NCBI GenBank assembly: GCA_020637295.1
Contig: JACJWF010000005.1
Location: 1 to 64,000 of the forward strand
Reading direction: 5' to 3'
From: Acidimicrobiaceae bacterium
GTDB taxonomy: Bacteria; Actinomycetota; Acidimicrobiia; Acidimicrobiales; Ilumatobacteraceae
DNA: 64,000 nucleotides
Shown here: positions 63,363-64,000 of the stretch, in pieces
Layout: each line of letters opens with the position of its first letter
How positions within the stretch are numbered: position 1 is the stretch's first letter
Position numbers and translations under genes: made by a program
The notes under the pieces: generated by a model
The model's database searches: none
What the model was told of the DNA's origin: nothing
Seen by the model: only the letters and a program-made list of their open reading frames with translations

Positions 63363-64000
63363 TCACTCCAGGCACGTCAGCAGCTCCACGGCGGAGCGGA
63401 TCCATCCGCCCACGTCCACCGTGCCGAGCATGGCGTGCCCCACGGGCGCTGGGTCGGTGGGCACCTCCGGGGGGTCGGGGAAGGGCAGCGACCCGAGGAA
63501 CGCCTGCCATGCCGGCGACTCGTACGGGTTCGGCGGCGGGCTGGACGGCCGCACCGGAGGGCGCGGCGGAACCGTCCTCGAACGGGAGGGTCGATCGCTG
63601 GTGGGCGGCTCGTGCCCGGGAATGGGCGGGGCCAGGCGCAGGTGCCGCCCCGTGGCGGCACGCGAACCCACCCGCGGGCGGCCACCCTCGGCCTCGTCGT
63701 CGGCCGGGTGGCAGCGCCACTCCACCAGCAGCTCCGGGCGGGCGGTGAGCTCCTCGGCGAACGCCAGCATGGTGGCCACGGCGTGCTTGCACGGGTCGTC
63801 CCAGTCCGGGCAGGTGCAGCTGACCATCAGCTGGCCCCCCTGGGGCACCAGTTGCGACAGCTGGGTGCGCAGCGACTCCGCGTTGCCGAGTCGCGGGCGG
63901 GCGGTGAGGCGGGTGGCGATGATGGCCTCGTACGGCTCGGCTCGGCTGCCCTGCACCGACCCACGGAGGGTGCCGCTGGACACCTCCAGCCGGGTGACGG
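63363..64000 (-). CDS. SWIM zinc-finger protein, 5'-truncated by window edge
   Basis: At least 206 residues from a possible GTG at 63983, but the frame is open to the window edge with plausible upstream codons (VTRLEVSSG), so the gene probably begins outside. The SWIM motif is SCTCPDWDDPCKHAVA (CxC...CxH), a zinc-binding fold that binds DNA or protein. A Pro/Arg-rich linker and a C-terminal acidic region follow. SWIM proteins of this type often sit beside SNF2-type helicases, which could lie beyond the edge. Confidence 0.82.
   Translation of the reverse strand, partial: VTRLEVSSGTLRGSVQGSRAEPYEAIIATRLTARPRLGNAESLRTQLSQLVPQGGQLMVSCTCPDWDDPCKHAVATMLAFAEELTARPELLVEWRCHPADDEAEGGRPRVGSRAATGRHLRLAPPIPGHEPPTSDRPSRSRTVPPRPPVRPSSPPPNPYESPAWQAFLGSLPFPDPPEVPTDPAPVGHAMLGTVDVGGWIRSAVELLTCLE

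Overview
This is a 64 kb window of high-GC actinobacterial chromosome. The class Acidimicrobiia (for example the Ilumatobacter group) is the best guess. The guess rests on GC content, the dnaK-grpE-dnaJ-hspR gene order, 'PSRLLDTR' secreted repeats, WXG100 proteins and apparently leaderless starts. Species cannot be read from the sequence. No tRNA, rRNA or CRISPR array was recognised. Both window edges cut a gene.

Layout. (1) 1-528: 3' part of a probable exported protein. (2) 535-4843: HspR-type heat-shock operon dnaK-grpE-dnaJ-hspR, with a HAIR-like operator upstream and a nested inverted-repeat array between grpE and dnaJ. (3) 4905-8100: large STAND/SARP-type regulator and a convergent 58-residue ORF. 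(4) 8177-17602: a helically phased inverted repeat, then a 3116-residue secreted protein (PSRLLDTR repeats, von Willebrand type D-like domain, many beta-sandwich repeats). (5) 17718-59655: about 42 kb of tightly packed signalling, surface and secretion genes, most overlapping by 4 nt (ATGA/GTGA). (6) 59816-61939: a peptidoglycan-binding lipoprotein gene split by a 1257-bp IS3-family element, with a 3-bp target duplication that restores the frame exactly when the element is removed. (7) 61996-64000: a PhyH-family protein, a PH-like protein and a truncated SWIM zinc-finger protein.

Region 5 is the main interest. Its centre (kinase, giant Ig/FN3 surface protein, MoxR ATPase, DUF58, transglutaminase-fold protein) has the order of the PFNA cluster known from bifidobacteria. 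Here it runs directly into an FHA-bearing, three-ATPase FtsK/EssC-type translocase and WXG100 genes, the signature of type VII-like secretion. Around this core are three intact Ser/Thr kinases and one kinase remnant, two kinase-like membrane proteins, two PP2C phosphatases, seven FHA or FHA-like domains, a two-component system, a solute-binding lipoprotein and a von Willebrand A protein. No EccB, EccD, EccE or mycosin was found in the window. A 794-bp direct duplication carries two WXG100 genes plus the start of a third, and the two copies lead into different effector-like genes, two of which (one downstream of each copy) have alpha/beta-hydrolase domains. The reading that this is a phospho-Thr-controlled secretion and cell-envelope system with a duplicating effector cassette is inference from gene content and order.
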